A DNA stretch of 28,405 nucleotides from positions 1 to 28,405 of the forward strand of contig JBNJGB010000052.1 in NCBI GenBank assembly GCA_051747385.1, written 5' to 3'. The notes under the pieces are model-generated. The model did not search any database, was not told where the DNA came from, and worked only from the letters and a program-made list of their open reading frames with translations. The translations under genes were made by a program, and so were the position numbers. Shown in pieces: positions 1 to 7,032 of this stretch (the first letter of the stretch is position 1; each line of letters starts with the position of its first letter). Source of the DNA: JBNJGB01 sp051747385. Lineage in GTDB: Bacteria > Myxococcota_A > UBA9042 > PHBI01 > JACKFB01.

Positions 1-1
1 G

Positions 2-265
2 CGCGCCCCCCTCGCAGACCGCACCGTGCTGTCCTTGCTGAGCCGGGGGGCCGTCCCGACCCTCCGGAGAGGGACGGAGGACTCCCTCACCGCCCGGACG
101 CGTCACATGCTGAGCGCCGCCTTCCACCGAACCCTGGCCGGCCGCCTGCGGCGCGGAAGGCAGACGGTCAGGGCCGGCCGCCTTCCGGAGCTGCAGGCCC
201 GCGCGCTTCGGGCGCTCGTTCTCGACGAAGAAGAGAGCTACGCGGCGTTCCGGTTCCGGTGGTAG
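2..265 (+). CDS. 3' fragment of an unrecognised protein gene (starts left of window)
   Basis: The reading frame is open from the first base of the window to a TAG at 263-265 and has strong G/C preference at third codon positions, so it is probably the end of a real gene. An internal GTG at 26 could serve as a start, but the frame is open upstream of it, so truncation by the window edge is more likely. The visible 87 residues are Arg/Leu-rich and probably helical, ending in an acidic patch (LDEEESYAAFRFRW). I recognise no domain. It converges on the ABC-2 permease with a 21-bp gap. It could also be a spurious GC-rich frame; coding status is moderately supported and function is unknown. Confidence 0.5.
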   Translation, partial: RAPLADRTVLSLLSRGAVPTLRRGTEDSLTARTRHMLSAAFHRTLAGRLRRGRQTVRAGRLPELQARALRALVLDEEESYAAFRFRW

Positions 266-286
266 CGACCGGGAAGCCGGCCCACA

Positions 287-1555
287 TCACCTCCAGCGGA
301 AGGTCGCCGCACCGACGAGCCCGCACGCGACGGCCCAGGCGAGGAGCGCGGCGGCGGACACGAGGCCGTCGTCCAGGGGGAGCCCGCGCCAGGTCATGGC
401 CGCCTGGCCCTGCGTGGCCCACCACGTCGGCAGGACGCGCCCGACGGACTGGAGCCACCCGGGCATGAGGAAGGCGGGGACCCAGGCCCCGCCGAGGAAC
501 GCCATGACGAGGATGGCGAAGGTGCCGCCGTTCTGGATGCGGCGCTCCGTGCGGCCGAGCCCCACCAGGAGCACGGAGAAGCCGGCCGCGAGCAGGGTCT
601 GGCTCGCCAGGACCGCGGCGAAGCCGAGCGGCGAGCCCAGGACGCGCACCCCGAAGAACAGCACGCCGACGCCGTAGAGCGCGGCGCTCATGGCCAGGCC
701 CACGACGGCGACGCTCGCGCCGCGGCCCAGGAGGACCTCCCACCGGGCGGCTCCGGTCAGGCGGACGCGCGTCAGGAGGCCCGCGTCGCGCTCCGCGACC
801 AGCTCGCGGGCGGCCTCCATGGCCCAGAAGAGGAGGAACATGGCGAGCATCCCCGCGAAGGCGTGGGCGTGGGAGTCGTAGCCGTGTACGGAGTCCTCGG
901 CGGCGATCTCCTCGCGCTCCAGGGCCACCGGGAGACCGGTCGGGGCGGGCAGGGAGGCGCCCTCCTCGATCATGGAGTCGGCCAGGGCCAGGCCCGCGTC
1001 GACGAAGTCCCGCCACGCCTCGCGCGACCCGGGCAGCGGGGCCAGCCGGACCACGCCGCGGAGGTCCAGGAGCACCTCCCGGAGGGCCGCGGGATCCGAG
1101 AGCCCCGACAGCACCTGCCGGACGGCCACCTTCTGGACGAGGCCGGCGACCACGTCCGCCGAGGCCCGCTGCGCCGGGTCGAACAGCAGCCGGATCCGCG
1201 GCGCGCCCACACCAAGGAGGGCCCGGGGGCGGAGCCCGTCGCCGAGATCCGCGGGCAGGACCACGGCCACGGACGTCTCGCCGCGCGCGACCCGGCGCCG
1301 GGCCTCCCCGGGCGCCACGCGCTCCACGGACAGGCCCGGGTCGTCGGCCATGGCCCGCGCGACGGAGTCCACGGCCGGCCCGCCCTCCTCGGCGGCCACC
1401 AGCACGTCCAGCGGGCGGGCCTCCAGCGGCGGGTCGAGCAGCAGCCCGAGCAGCGCCCCCAGGACGACGGGCAGCAGCAGCGTCATGGCGGCGCCCTGGC
1501 GATCCGCCACGAAGCGCCGCAGGTCCTTGCGGACGATCCAGGCGACCCCCCTCAC
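287..1555 (-). CDS. ABC-2 type exporter permease subunit
   Basis: This is a 422-residue inner-membrane protein with the layout of ABC-2 permeases of the NatB/YhaP kind. A cytoplasmic N-terminus (WIVRKDLRRFVADRQG) leads into a first membrane helix around residues 18-38. A large extracytoplasmic domain of roughly 170 residues follows, then five or so helices in the C-terminal half, beginning near AFAGMLAMFLLFWAMEA. The GTG start at 1555 overlaps the stop of the upstream ATPase as GTGA, a 4-bp overlap typical of translational coupling. That overlap is why I reject the much longer open frame running to 2968. Together with the ATPase it should form an ATP-driven exporter. The substrate cannot be read from sequence; drugs, lipids or ions are all possible. 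Confidence 0.9.
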   Translation of the reverse strand: MRGVAWIVRKDLRRFVADRQGAAMTLLLPVVLGALLGLLLDPPLEARPLDVLVAAEEGGPAVDSVARAMADDPGLSVERVAPGEARRRVARGETSVAVVLPADLGDGLRPRALLGVGAPRIRLLFDPAQRASADVVAGLVQKVAVRQVLSGLSDPAALREVLLDLRGVVRLAPLPGSREAWRDFVDAGLALADSMIEEGASLPAPTGLPVALEREEIAAEDSVHGYDSHAHAFAGMLAMFLLFWAMEAARELVAERDAGLLTRVRLTGAARWEVLLGRGASVAVVGLAMSAALYGVGVLFFGVRVLGSPLGFAAVLASQTLLAAGFSVLLVGLGRTERRIQNGGTFAILVMAFLGGAWVPAFLMPGWLQSVGRVLPTWWATQGQAAMTWRGLPLDDGLVSAAALLAWAVACGLVGAATFRWR

Positions 1556-2403
1556 CCGCCGTCCCTCGGGCCGTCGCCGGTCAGCTCCAGGAAGACGTCC
1601 TCCAGGCTGCGGGGGGCCCCTCGCACGGACTCCACGGGGAGGCCGGCGTCGCGGAGGGCCGTCTCCAGCACGCGGGGATCCGCGCCCGCGGCGAGGGAGA
1701 CCGTGTGGCGGCGGGACGGGCCCACGCTCCGGAGCACCCGGTCGAGCGTGTCGTCCGCCACCAGGCGGCCGCGATCGAGGATGGCCACGCGCTCGCAGAG
1801 GGCCTCCACCTCGTCCATGTGGTGGGTCGTGTAGACGACGGTGCGCCCCGCGGCGTGGAGCGCGCGGATGGTCCCGAACAGGTGGCGGCGGCTCCGGGCG
1901 TCCACGCCGGCCGTGGGCTCGTCGCAGACGACGATGCGCGGCTCGTGGAGCAGGGAGCACGCCAGGTTGAGGCAGCGCTTCATGCCCCCGGACAGGGTCT
2001 CGACGCGGGCGCTGGCGCGCTCCTCCAGGCGCGCCACGTCCAGGCCCCAGGCGACGCGATCCCGCCGGCGAGCGCCCCGCAGCCCGTGGAGCCCGGCGAA
2101 GACGTGGAGGTTGTCCGCCACGGAGAGCTCCGGATAGAGGGCGATCTCCTGGGGCACGACGCCGAGGAGATCGTGGACCCGGCGCGGTTCGCGGGTCGGG
2201 TCGAGGCCGGCCACGCGGACGCGCCCCGAGGCAGGCGGGAGCAGGCCGGCGAGGCAGGAGATGGTGGTCGTCTTGCCCGCGCCGTTCGGGCCGAGCAGGC
2301 CGTAGAGGCTCCCCGCGGGCACGTCCAGGGACAGCCCGTCGACGGCGCGGACGCGGCCCCGCCGCACCTGGAGATCGTCGATCCGGATCGTCGCGTCTGC
2401 CAC
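1552..2403 (-). CDS. ABC transporter ATP-binding protein (ABC-2 exporter partner)
   Basis: This 283-residue ATPase has all the motifs of an active nucleotide-binding domain: Walker A GPNGAGKTT at 38-46, Q-loop near residue 85, signature LSGGM at 137-141, Walker B VVCDEP with D161/E162, and a switch histidine in TTHHM (H194). The C-terminal 80 residues form the extra domain usual in DrrA/NatA-like subunits (RSLEDVFLELTG near the end). The GTG start at 2403 gives the canonical N-terminus. An alternative ATG ten bases upstream is in another frame. It is first in a two-gene operon and its stop overlaps the permease start. It powers the permease encoded immediately downstream. Family assignment is secure; substrate unknown. 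Confidence 0.95.
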   Translation of the reverse strand: MADATIRIDDLQVRRGRVRAVDGLSLDVPAGSLYGLLGPNGAGKTTTISCLAGLLPPASGRVRVAGLDPTREPRRVHDLLGVVPQEIALYPELSVADNLHVFAGLHGLRGARRRDRVAWGLDVARLEERASARVETLSGGMKRCLNLACSLLHEPRIVVCDEPTAGVDARSRRHLFGTIRALHAAGRTVVYTTHHMDEVEALCERVAILDRGRLVADDTLDRVLRSVGPSRRHTVSLAAGADPRVLETALRDAGLPVESVRGAPRSLEDVFLELTGDGPRDGG

Positions 2404-2455
2404 GGCCGCGCCATGTTCCCTCGCGGCCGCCCGATTGGCCAGCGCTTCCGGGGGT

Positions 2456-2623
2456 GCCTACAGGGGAATCGCAACGTCGGACAAGTGAGGGTCGCGCGGC
2501 GGTCCGACGCCCGACACCGGATGGCACCCGCCCGGAAACGATGGATTCTACGCCTTCGAAGGCGGGCAAGGGCAAGGGCAAGGGCAAGGGCAAGGGAGGG
2601 CGGCCGATTTTGCGACCGCCCTG
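2456..2623 (+). repeat. Dispersed repeat family A, copy 1 (complete)
   Basis: This 168-bp non-coding element recurs at 13633-13798 (opposite strand) and at 28291-28405 (cut by the window end). It begins with ACAGGGGAATCGCA, continues through a conserved GC-rich body (GCGCGGCGGTCCGACGCCCG), then five GGGCAA units at 2564-2593 followed by GGGAGGG. It ends in a hairpin with arms 2598-2606 and 2613-2621 and one mismatch. It lies in the divergent gap between the ABC ATPase (minus) and the small secreted protein (plus), with its G-rich strand sense to the plus gene, whose ATG is 23 bases beyond it. No ORF across it looks coding. The repeat is seen directly; its function is not known. Confidence 0.9.
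2564..2600 (+). repeat. GGGCAA tandem array with G-quadruplex pattern
   Basis: Five perfect GGGCAA hexamers (2564-2593) run into GGGAGGG. This gives seven GGG runs, six of them separated by CAA and the last by a single A, which satisfies the usual G3-loop-G3 pattern for a stable G-quadruplex on the plus (non-template) strand. The second copy of the element has only four units, so the array length varies between copies. Confidence 0.85.
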
Positions 2624-2637
2624 CGGGTGCCTATGCT
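2610..2637 (+). promoter_or_regulatory. Candidate sigma-70-like promoter for the 2646 gene
   Basis: TTGCGA at 2610-2615 and TATGCT at 2632-2637 are separated by 16 bp. The -35-like hexamer lies inside the terminal hairpin of repeat A. Initiation about seven bases after the -10 would fall at or next to the ATG at 2646. No Shine-Dalgarno sequence precedes that ATG, so a leaderless transcript is possible. Each hexamer matches only four of six consensus bases. Confidence 0.3.
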
Positions 2638-2645
2638 GTGCAGAC

Positions 2646-3434
2646 ATGGACGCCTTCGCCCCTCCCATCGCCCGCGCCCTCCTCGCCTCGCTCGCGTCGG
2701 CCGCCCTGCTCGCGGCCCCGCCGGCGATCGCCGGGGAGCGGAAGCCCTCGCCCCCCGACCTGGCCGGCCGCTGGGCCCAGATCCAGGAGGCCACCGACGT
2801 CACGAGCATCCCCCTGGTGGGGGACGTGGAGACCGTGGGGACGACCCTGCTGCTCCTCGACGTCGAGCAGGAGGGGACCCGGCTGCGGATCCGGGAGACC
2901 GTCTGCGCCATCCGCCTCGACACGTCGGCCATCGACATCCAGCCCAAGCTGTCGCCGGACTTCGCCAAGGGGCTGTCGGGGACGGTCCGCGAGGGCCGCG
3001 TGGTCTACGACAACGACCGCTGGGAGTACCAGCAGCCCCGCACGGTGATGGTCCACGGCGCGAAGCTGGACGATCCGGAGGAGGATCCCCTGCCCGAGGA
3101 GGTGGACGATCCCAGGCTGGTGGACGGCGACGAGGACGGCCACCCGGGCCTCACGGCGGAGGTGCGGGGCCTCGTCAACGGGACCGTGCGCCTGGTGCAG
3201 CGGCTCTGGAACGACCTGCAGGGCATCGTGCGATCGGAGGATCACGTCGAGGGCCTGATGACCTGGGGCCGCGAGCAGGAGATCGTGGACGCGTCGAACT
3301 TCCTGCTCCGGAAGCAGATGCCGACCCACCCGCACCCGGACCCGGCCCGGAGCCACTTCAGCATGCGGCGGGTCCCGGACGACACGGACTGCCGGACCCT
3401 GAGGAAGCAAGCGAAGAAGCTGCTGTCGCCCTGA
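2646..3434 (+). CDS. Secreted protein with acidic DGDEDGHPG motif, function unknown
   Basis: The 262-residue product has a clear signal peptide (a run of Ala/Leu ending APPAIAG, cleavage near residue 28), so it is exported. The mature part is probably beta-rich, with a Trp-containing segment (LAGRWAQIQEATDV). A central acidic stretch (DPEEDPLPEEVDD) is followed by LVDGDEDGHPGLT, a motif resembling the Asp-rich, possibly calcium-binding loop I associate with secreted deltaproteobacterial proteins. A C-terminal Cys (DDTDCRTL) is present. I chose the ATG at 2646 because it starts the signal peptide; the frame is open further upstream, but that part runs through repeat A. No domain is confidently recognised. 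It stands alone, divergent from the ABC operon, and is followed by a family B repeat. Confidence 0.8.
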   Translation: MDAFAPPIARALLASLASAALLAAPPAIAGERKPSPPDLAGRWAQIQEATDVTSIPLVGDVETVGTTLLLLDVEQEGTRLRIRETVCAIRLDTSAIDIQPKLSPDFAKGLSGTVREGRVVYDNDRWEYQQPRTVMVHGAKLDDPEEDPLPEEVDDPRLVDGDEDGHPGLTAEVRGLVNGTVRLVQRLWNDLQGIVRSEDHVEGLMTWGREQEIVDASNFLLRKQMPTHPHPDPARSHFSMRRVPDDTDCRTLRKQAKKLLSP

Positions 3435-3469
3435 CCGCGCCGGCGGGGACGCCTGGGGATGACCGGCGA

Positions 3470-3700
3470 GACGCGTCACAGTGCTACACGTCTCGGGATG
3501 CCGCGGTCTCGCGGAAAATCACGCGCCAGGCCGCCAAGTCCCAAAGGCCAGCGAAGCGCTTGCACACCGGTTCGGCTGAGGCTGTCGGGGCACCGGCAGG
3601 CACACCGGGCCGAAGCATGCCGCCTTCCTTTGCGTCTTCGCGTCTTTGCGCGAGCCCTTCGTCTTGCGGCATGTGACGAACTGTGAGCCGTCCGCGGCGG
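3470..3700 (+). repeat. Dispersed repeat family B, copy 1
   Basis: This roughly 230-bp element is shared with 9265-9513 (same strand) and 18841-19104 (opposite strand). It contains CCGCGGTCTCGCGGA, the block ACACCGGGCCGAAGCATG, and a core made of three near-identical 8-mers (TTTGCGTC, TTCGCGTC, TTTGCGCG, 3629-3652). The right end CTGTGAGCCGTCCGCGGCGG is an inverted form of the left end seen in the other copies; the left end here has drifted (GCGTCACAGT). It fills nearly the whole convergent gap between the secreted protein gene and the metalloprotease gene, ending 4 bp before the latter's stop. It has no open frame I believe in. Confidence 0.88.
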
Positions 3701-3704
3701 TCGC

Positions 3705-5933
3705 CTACTTCCGCGCGGCGGTCACGGCCTCCTCGATACGGGTGAGGAGCTCGGAGTCGTCCTCGGTGGGGGCCTCCAGGCCGCCGTACCACGCGCGCAG
3801 ATCGGCGAGCAGCGCCGGCGCCCCGGGGACCTCCGAGGTGGCCAGGCCGTCCACGATGGACGCCTTCAGGACGAAGGGCTCCTCCGGGTCCGTGCCCAGG
3901 TCGAAGTACGCCTCCATGAGCAGGGCCGCCTGGGTCCCGGTCAGCGACGGGAGGGGCTCCCAGACCAGGGGGGCGCCGTCCTCCCACCAGGCGTGGACCC
4001 GGAAGCGCGTGGCCAGGGGATACCGCGCCCAGCGCGCCCGCAGCCACGGGTGCACCTCGCACGGCGCCTCGCAGACGATCCGGGTCATCCACTCCTGCAG
4101 GGCGTCGACCGGCTCCCCCGGATCCCAGCCCTCGTACTCGCTGTTCACGAGCTGGCGGAGGCCGATGAAGGTCTCGCCCCACCGGCCCTCCTCGGCCGCC
4201 GCGGCGAGCTCCTCCGCCGGCGTGTCGGGCGGGTACTCCTCGGCCATGGCGTCGAGGGCGTCGAGGTGGAACCGGACCGGGTGGCCGAAGTCCCAGCGCG
4301 CGCAGCCGGGGTCCAGGTCCACGTCCTCGTCCGTGCAGTACAGGAAGTCGTCCCGCTCGGGCCCCGCGCCGTAGCCGTAGGCCATGGCGTCCCGATCGTA
4401 GGCCCCCGGCCGCACCATCCCGATGACGTAGTCCATGGTGGTGGTGGCCGACTCGCCGTCGCCGAAGCGCGCCGCGTCGATGGAGCCCTTGAAGTTGTGG
4501 CGCAGGCCCAGGTTGTGGCCGATCTCGTGCACCAGGAAGTCCGCGACGATGTAGCGGGACAGGGCCTCCTGGTCCGCGGCGTCTCCGCCCGCCTCCTCCG
4601 CGGCGCGCGCCACGTCCACGGCGCGGAGAGGACGCCGCGGCAGCGTCCGGCGGCGGAGCACCCTGGGTGGCGGCGGTCCGGCTCGGCGCTCCCTCGGCAC
4701 GGCGGGGCGGCGGAAGTCCCCCTCCGGCACCGCGCGGGCGGTGGGCTCCGGCGGGGGCGTCGGGGCCAGGGCCGGGTGCTCGCCCAGGAACTCGTCGTAG
4801 CGCTCCACCAGGCCGTCCAGATCGCCGAGCCACAGGACGACGTCCGCGTCGAGGATCTCCCCGGTCAGCGGGCTCTCCACGAACGGGGCCACCGCCCCGC
4901 GAGAGCCGGACGGATCCCAGTGGATGACCCGGCGGCGCGGATCCCAGGGCACCACGTAGGCGTCGTGCTCCTCGAGGGCCAGCGGGCGGTTGCCGACCGC
5001 GTCCTCCAGCACGTCGTTCCAGGCCTCCACCACCTCCTCGACGGTGGCCCGGTACGCGTCGGGGAAGCTCGGCAGCAGGGTGTAGACGATGCCGCCGTCC
5101 GGCTGGTCGGGTCCGATCCGGGGCTGGCGCGCCATCCAGCCCGGGTCGCCGCCCCCGACGAGGCCCCCGGTGCGGAAGAAGCCGAACGGGGCGTCCTCCT
5201 CGGCCGCGCGGGGCTCGAAGTCCGCGGTCAGGCGGGCCCGGCGCAGGAAGTGGATGTTGATGCCGAGGCTCCCCGTCGGCGCGGCGCTCTCGCACCCGTC
5301 GGCGCCGAAGATCTCCGTGGCCTCCCAGGTGAGCAGCCCGTCGGCGTAGGCCGGCGCCCCCGTGAGGTTGTACAGGGTCGTCGTGTAGACGCAGCCCTCG
5401 TCCAGCGCCACCTCCACGCCGCGGATCGGCTCGTCGAAGTCCACGCGGACGGTCCCGTCGTCCCGCGGCGTGAGGGGATAGCTCTCCACGACCCCCTCGT
5501 CGCCCGGGATCGGCTCCAGGGTCTCGTCGTCGACGATCCGGACGACGAAGGCCTCGCCCGTCACCTCGACGACAGCCGGCACGGCCACCGCCCCGGCCGC
5601 GGCCTCCCCGACCTGGGTGAGCGCCGTCCCGGGCTGGGCGTTCAGCCCGTACACGAACAGGCCCTCCAGGTCCGCCGGATCCACGATCAGCCCGTCGTCC
5701 CCATCTGTGGTCCCGCCTGGCAGCGGCGCGGGCGCGTCCACCTCGGCGTCCGGATCGCCCGCGTCCGGGCCCGTGTCCGAGACGTCCGCGTCCGGGCCGG
5801 GGTGCGCCGCGTCGACCGCGACGTCCTCCGCGCCGACAGCGTCTGCGTCCAAGGCCGCGGGATCGCCGTCGCCCCCTCCACCACACGCGACGAGCAGGGT
5901 CGCCACCGCCGCCACCAGCGCTCGTCGAGTCAT
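3705..5933 (-). CDS. Metzincin-like zinc metalloprotease lipoprotein
   Basis: The 742-residue protein begins with a lipoprotein signal peptide (lipobox LLVAC, Cys17), then a Gly/Asp/Ala-rich linker to about residue 75, so the catalytic part should be held away from the membrane. HEIGHNLGLRH at residues 469-479 is a perfect HEXXHXXGXXH zinc site, followed by TTTMDY (M500), which fits a Met-turn. The HNFKGS after the third His recalls large Bacteroidota/deltaproteobacterial proteases of the DUF4953/DUF5117 kind; that is recollection, not a search. The ATG at 5933 is chosen because it starts the signal peptide. Residues 407-437 are unusually Arg/Pro-rich and may be a linker or hide paired frameshifts. 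Substrate unknown; a surface or periplasmic protein is likely. Confidence 0.88.
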   Translation of the reverse strand: MTRRALVAAVATLLVACGGGGDGDPAALDADAVGAEDVAVDAAHPGPDADVSDTGPDAGDPDAEVDAPAPLPGGTTDGDDGLIVDPADLEGLFVYGLNAQPGTALTQVGEAAAGAVAVPAVVEVTGEAFVVRIVDDETLEPIPGDEGVVESYPLTPRDDGTVRVDFDEPIRGVEVALDEGCVYTTTLYNLTGAPAYADGLLTWEATEIFGADGCESAAPTGSLGINIHFLRRARLTADFEPRAAEEDAPFGFFRTGGLVGGGDPGWMARQPRIGPDQPDGGIVYTLLPSFPDAYRATVEEVVEAWNDVLEDAVGNRPLALEEHDAYVVPWDPRRRVIHWDPSGSRGAVAPFVESPLTGEILDADVVLWLGDLDGLVERYDEFLGEHPALAPTPPPEPTARAVPEGDFRRPAVPRERRAGPPPPRVLRRRTLPRRPLRAVDVARAAEEAGGDAADQEALSRYIVADFLVHEIGHNLGLRHNFKGSIDAARFGDGESATTTMDYVIGMVRPGAYDRDAMAYGYGAGPERDDFLYCTDEDVDLDPGCARWDFGHPVRFHLDALDAMAEEYPPDTPAEELAAAAEEGRWGETFIGLRQLVNSEYEGWDPGEPVDALQEWMTRIVCEAPCEVHPWLRARWARYPLATRFRVHAWWEDGAPLVWEPLPSLTGTQAALLMEAYFDLGTDPEEPFVLKASIVDGLATSEVPGAPALLADLRAWYGGLEAPTEDDSELLTRIEEAVTAARK

Positions 5934-6031
5934 CGCGCGCTCCCGGGCCGTCGCGACGCCCGACCGGCGCCGCCACTCCCCGTCTACTCGACGAGCGGCC
6001 CGCGGGGCAACGGAAGGACGGTCGCCGGGAG

Positions 6032-7030
6032 CTACAGCCGCGCGATGATGGCGTCGGTCATCTCGCGCGTCCCGGCCGAGCCCCCGAGGTCCCGCGTGCG
6101 GACGCCGGCCTCCAGCGTGCCCCGGATGGCGCCCTCGATGCGGGTCGCCGCCTCGTCCTCCCCCAGGTGGCGGAGCAGGCCCAGGGCCGGGGTGATGCAG
6201 GTGAGCGGGTTCGCCACGTCCCGCCCCGCGAGGTGGGGCTCGACGCCGTGGATGGCCTCGAACACGTGGACGTCCGAGGCGTCGCGCAGCACGCCCCACG
6301 CCGCGCTGACCCCGCCGACCAGGCCCGCGCCCAGATCGCTCAGGAGGTCGCCGAACAGGTTCTGGGAGACGAGCACGTCGAAGCGCTCGGGCCGCCGCAC
6401 GAGCTGCATGCAGGCGTTGTCGGCGATGATGGAGTCGAAGTCCACGTCGTCGTAGTCCGCCGCGATCTCCTCGCCCACCCGCAGGAACAGCCCGTCGGAC
6501 TGCTTCATGATGTTGGCCTTGTGGACCAGGGTGACGGTCCGGCGGCCGTGGCGGCGGGCGTACTCGAACGCGAAGCGGACGATGCGCTCGCAGGCCGCGC
6601 GGGTGGTGACCTTCAGGCCCTGGATGACGCCGGGATACACGCGGTGCTCGATGCCCGCGTAGACGTCCTCCGTCGACTCGCGGACGACGACGAGATCCAC
6701 GTCGTCGTAGCGGCTGCTCAGCCCGGGCAGGTGCCGGATGGGCCGCACGCCCGCGAAGAGGTCGAGGGCCTTCCGCAGCCGGACGTTGGGGCTCTCGTAG
6801 CCGGTGCCCACGGGCGTCCCGATGAGCCCCTTGAGGGCGACCCGGTTGCGCCGGACCGACGCGACGGTCTCCTCCGGGAGGGCGTCACCCTGGCGGTTCC
6901 ACGCCGTCTCGCCGGCGTCCACCTCGTCCCACTCGATGGCGACGCCGGCGGCCCCCACGAGCCGCCGGGTGGCCTCCACCACCTCGCGCCCGATGCTGTC
7001 TCCGGGGATGAGGGTGACGGTGTGGGTCAT
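6032..7030 (-). CDS. Isocitrate dehydrogenase-family protein, divergent paralogue
   Basis: The 332-residue product belongs to the isocitrate/isopropylmalate dehydrogenase family. Substrate-side residues match isocitrate enzymes: S80-P-N82-V-R-L-R86, R96, R117, Y124 and K171 (KANIM). Metal-binding Asp residues D204, D228 and D232 are present. The dinucleotide loop is HGVEPHLAGRDVANP (261-275), where the usual NAD-type sequence is HGSAPDIAGKGIANP, so the Asp linked to NAD preference is His266. It starts two bases after the stop of a second family member (TGACCATG) and is collinear with it without gaps over about 240 residues. It may be an NADP-using enzyme or the regulatory partner of a hetero-oligomeric NAD-IDH. 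A homoisocitrate or tartrate-type substrate is not excluded. Confidence 0.85.
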   Translation of the reverse strand: MTHTVTLIPGDSIGREVVEATRRLVGAAGVAIEWDEVDAGETAWNRQGDALPEETVASVRRNRVALKGLIGTPVGTGYESPNVRLRKALDLFAGVRPIRHLPGLSSRYDDVDLVVVRESTEDVYAGIEHRVYPGVIQGLKVTTRAACERIVRFAFEYARRHGRRTVTLVHKANIMKQSDGLFLRVGEEIAADYDDVDFDSIIADNACMQLVRRPERFDVLVSQNLFGDLLSDLGAGLVGGVSAAWGVLRDASDVHVFEAIHGVEPHLAGRDVANPLTCITPALGLLRHLGEDEAATRIEGAIRGTLEAGVRTRDLGGSAGTREMTDAIIARL

Positions 7031-7032
7031 GG

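Noticed and set aside
2564..2600. CRISPR-like array at the GGGCAA repeats
   Set aside because: The units are 6 bp with no spacers and no cas genes are present.
1556..2968. Long N-terminal extension of the ABC-2 permease frame
   Set aside because: The extension is an out-of-frame reading of the ATPase gene; the GTGA overlap at 1552-1555 gives a normal permease start.
3470..3700. Small proteins encoded by repeat B (peptides with RREDAKEGG or similar)
   Set aside because: The frame is not kept open consistently among the three copies and there is no ribosome site; the similarity is explained by DNA-level repetition.
3993..6455. Plus-strand open frame of 820 codons
   Set aside because: Antisense to the metalloprotease, which has clear catalytic motifs and a signal peptide; the antisense product is low-complexity.
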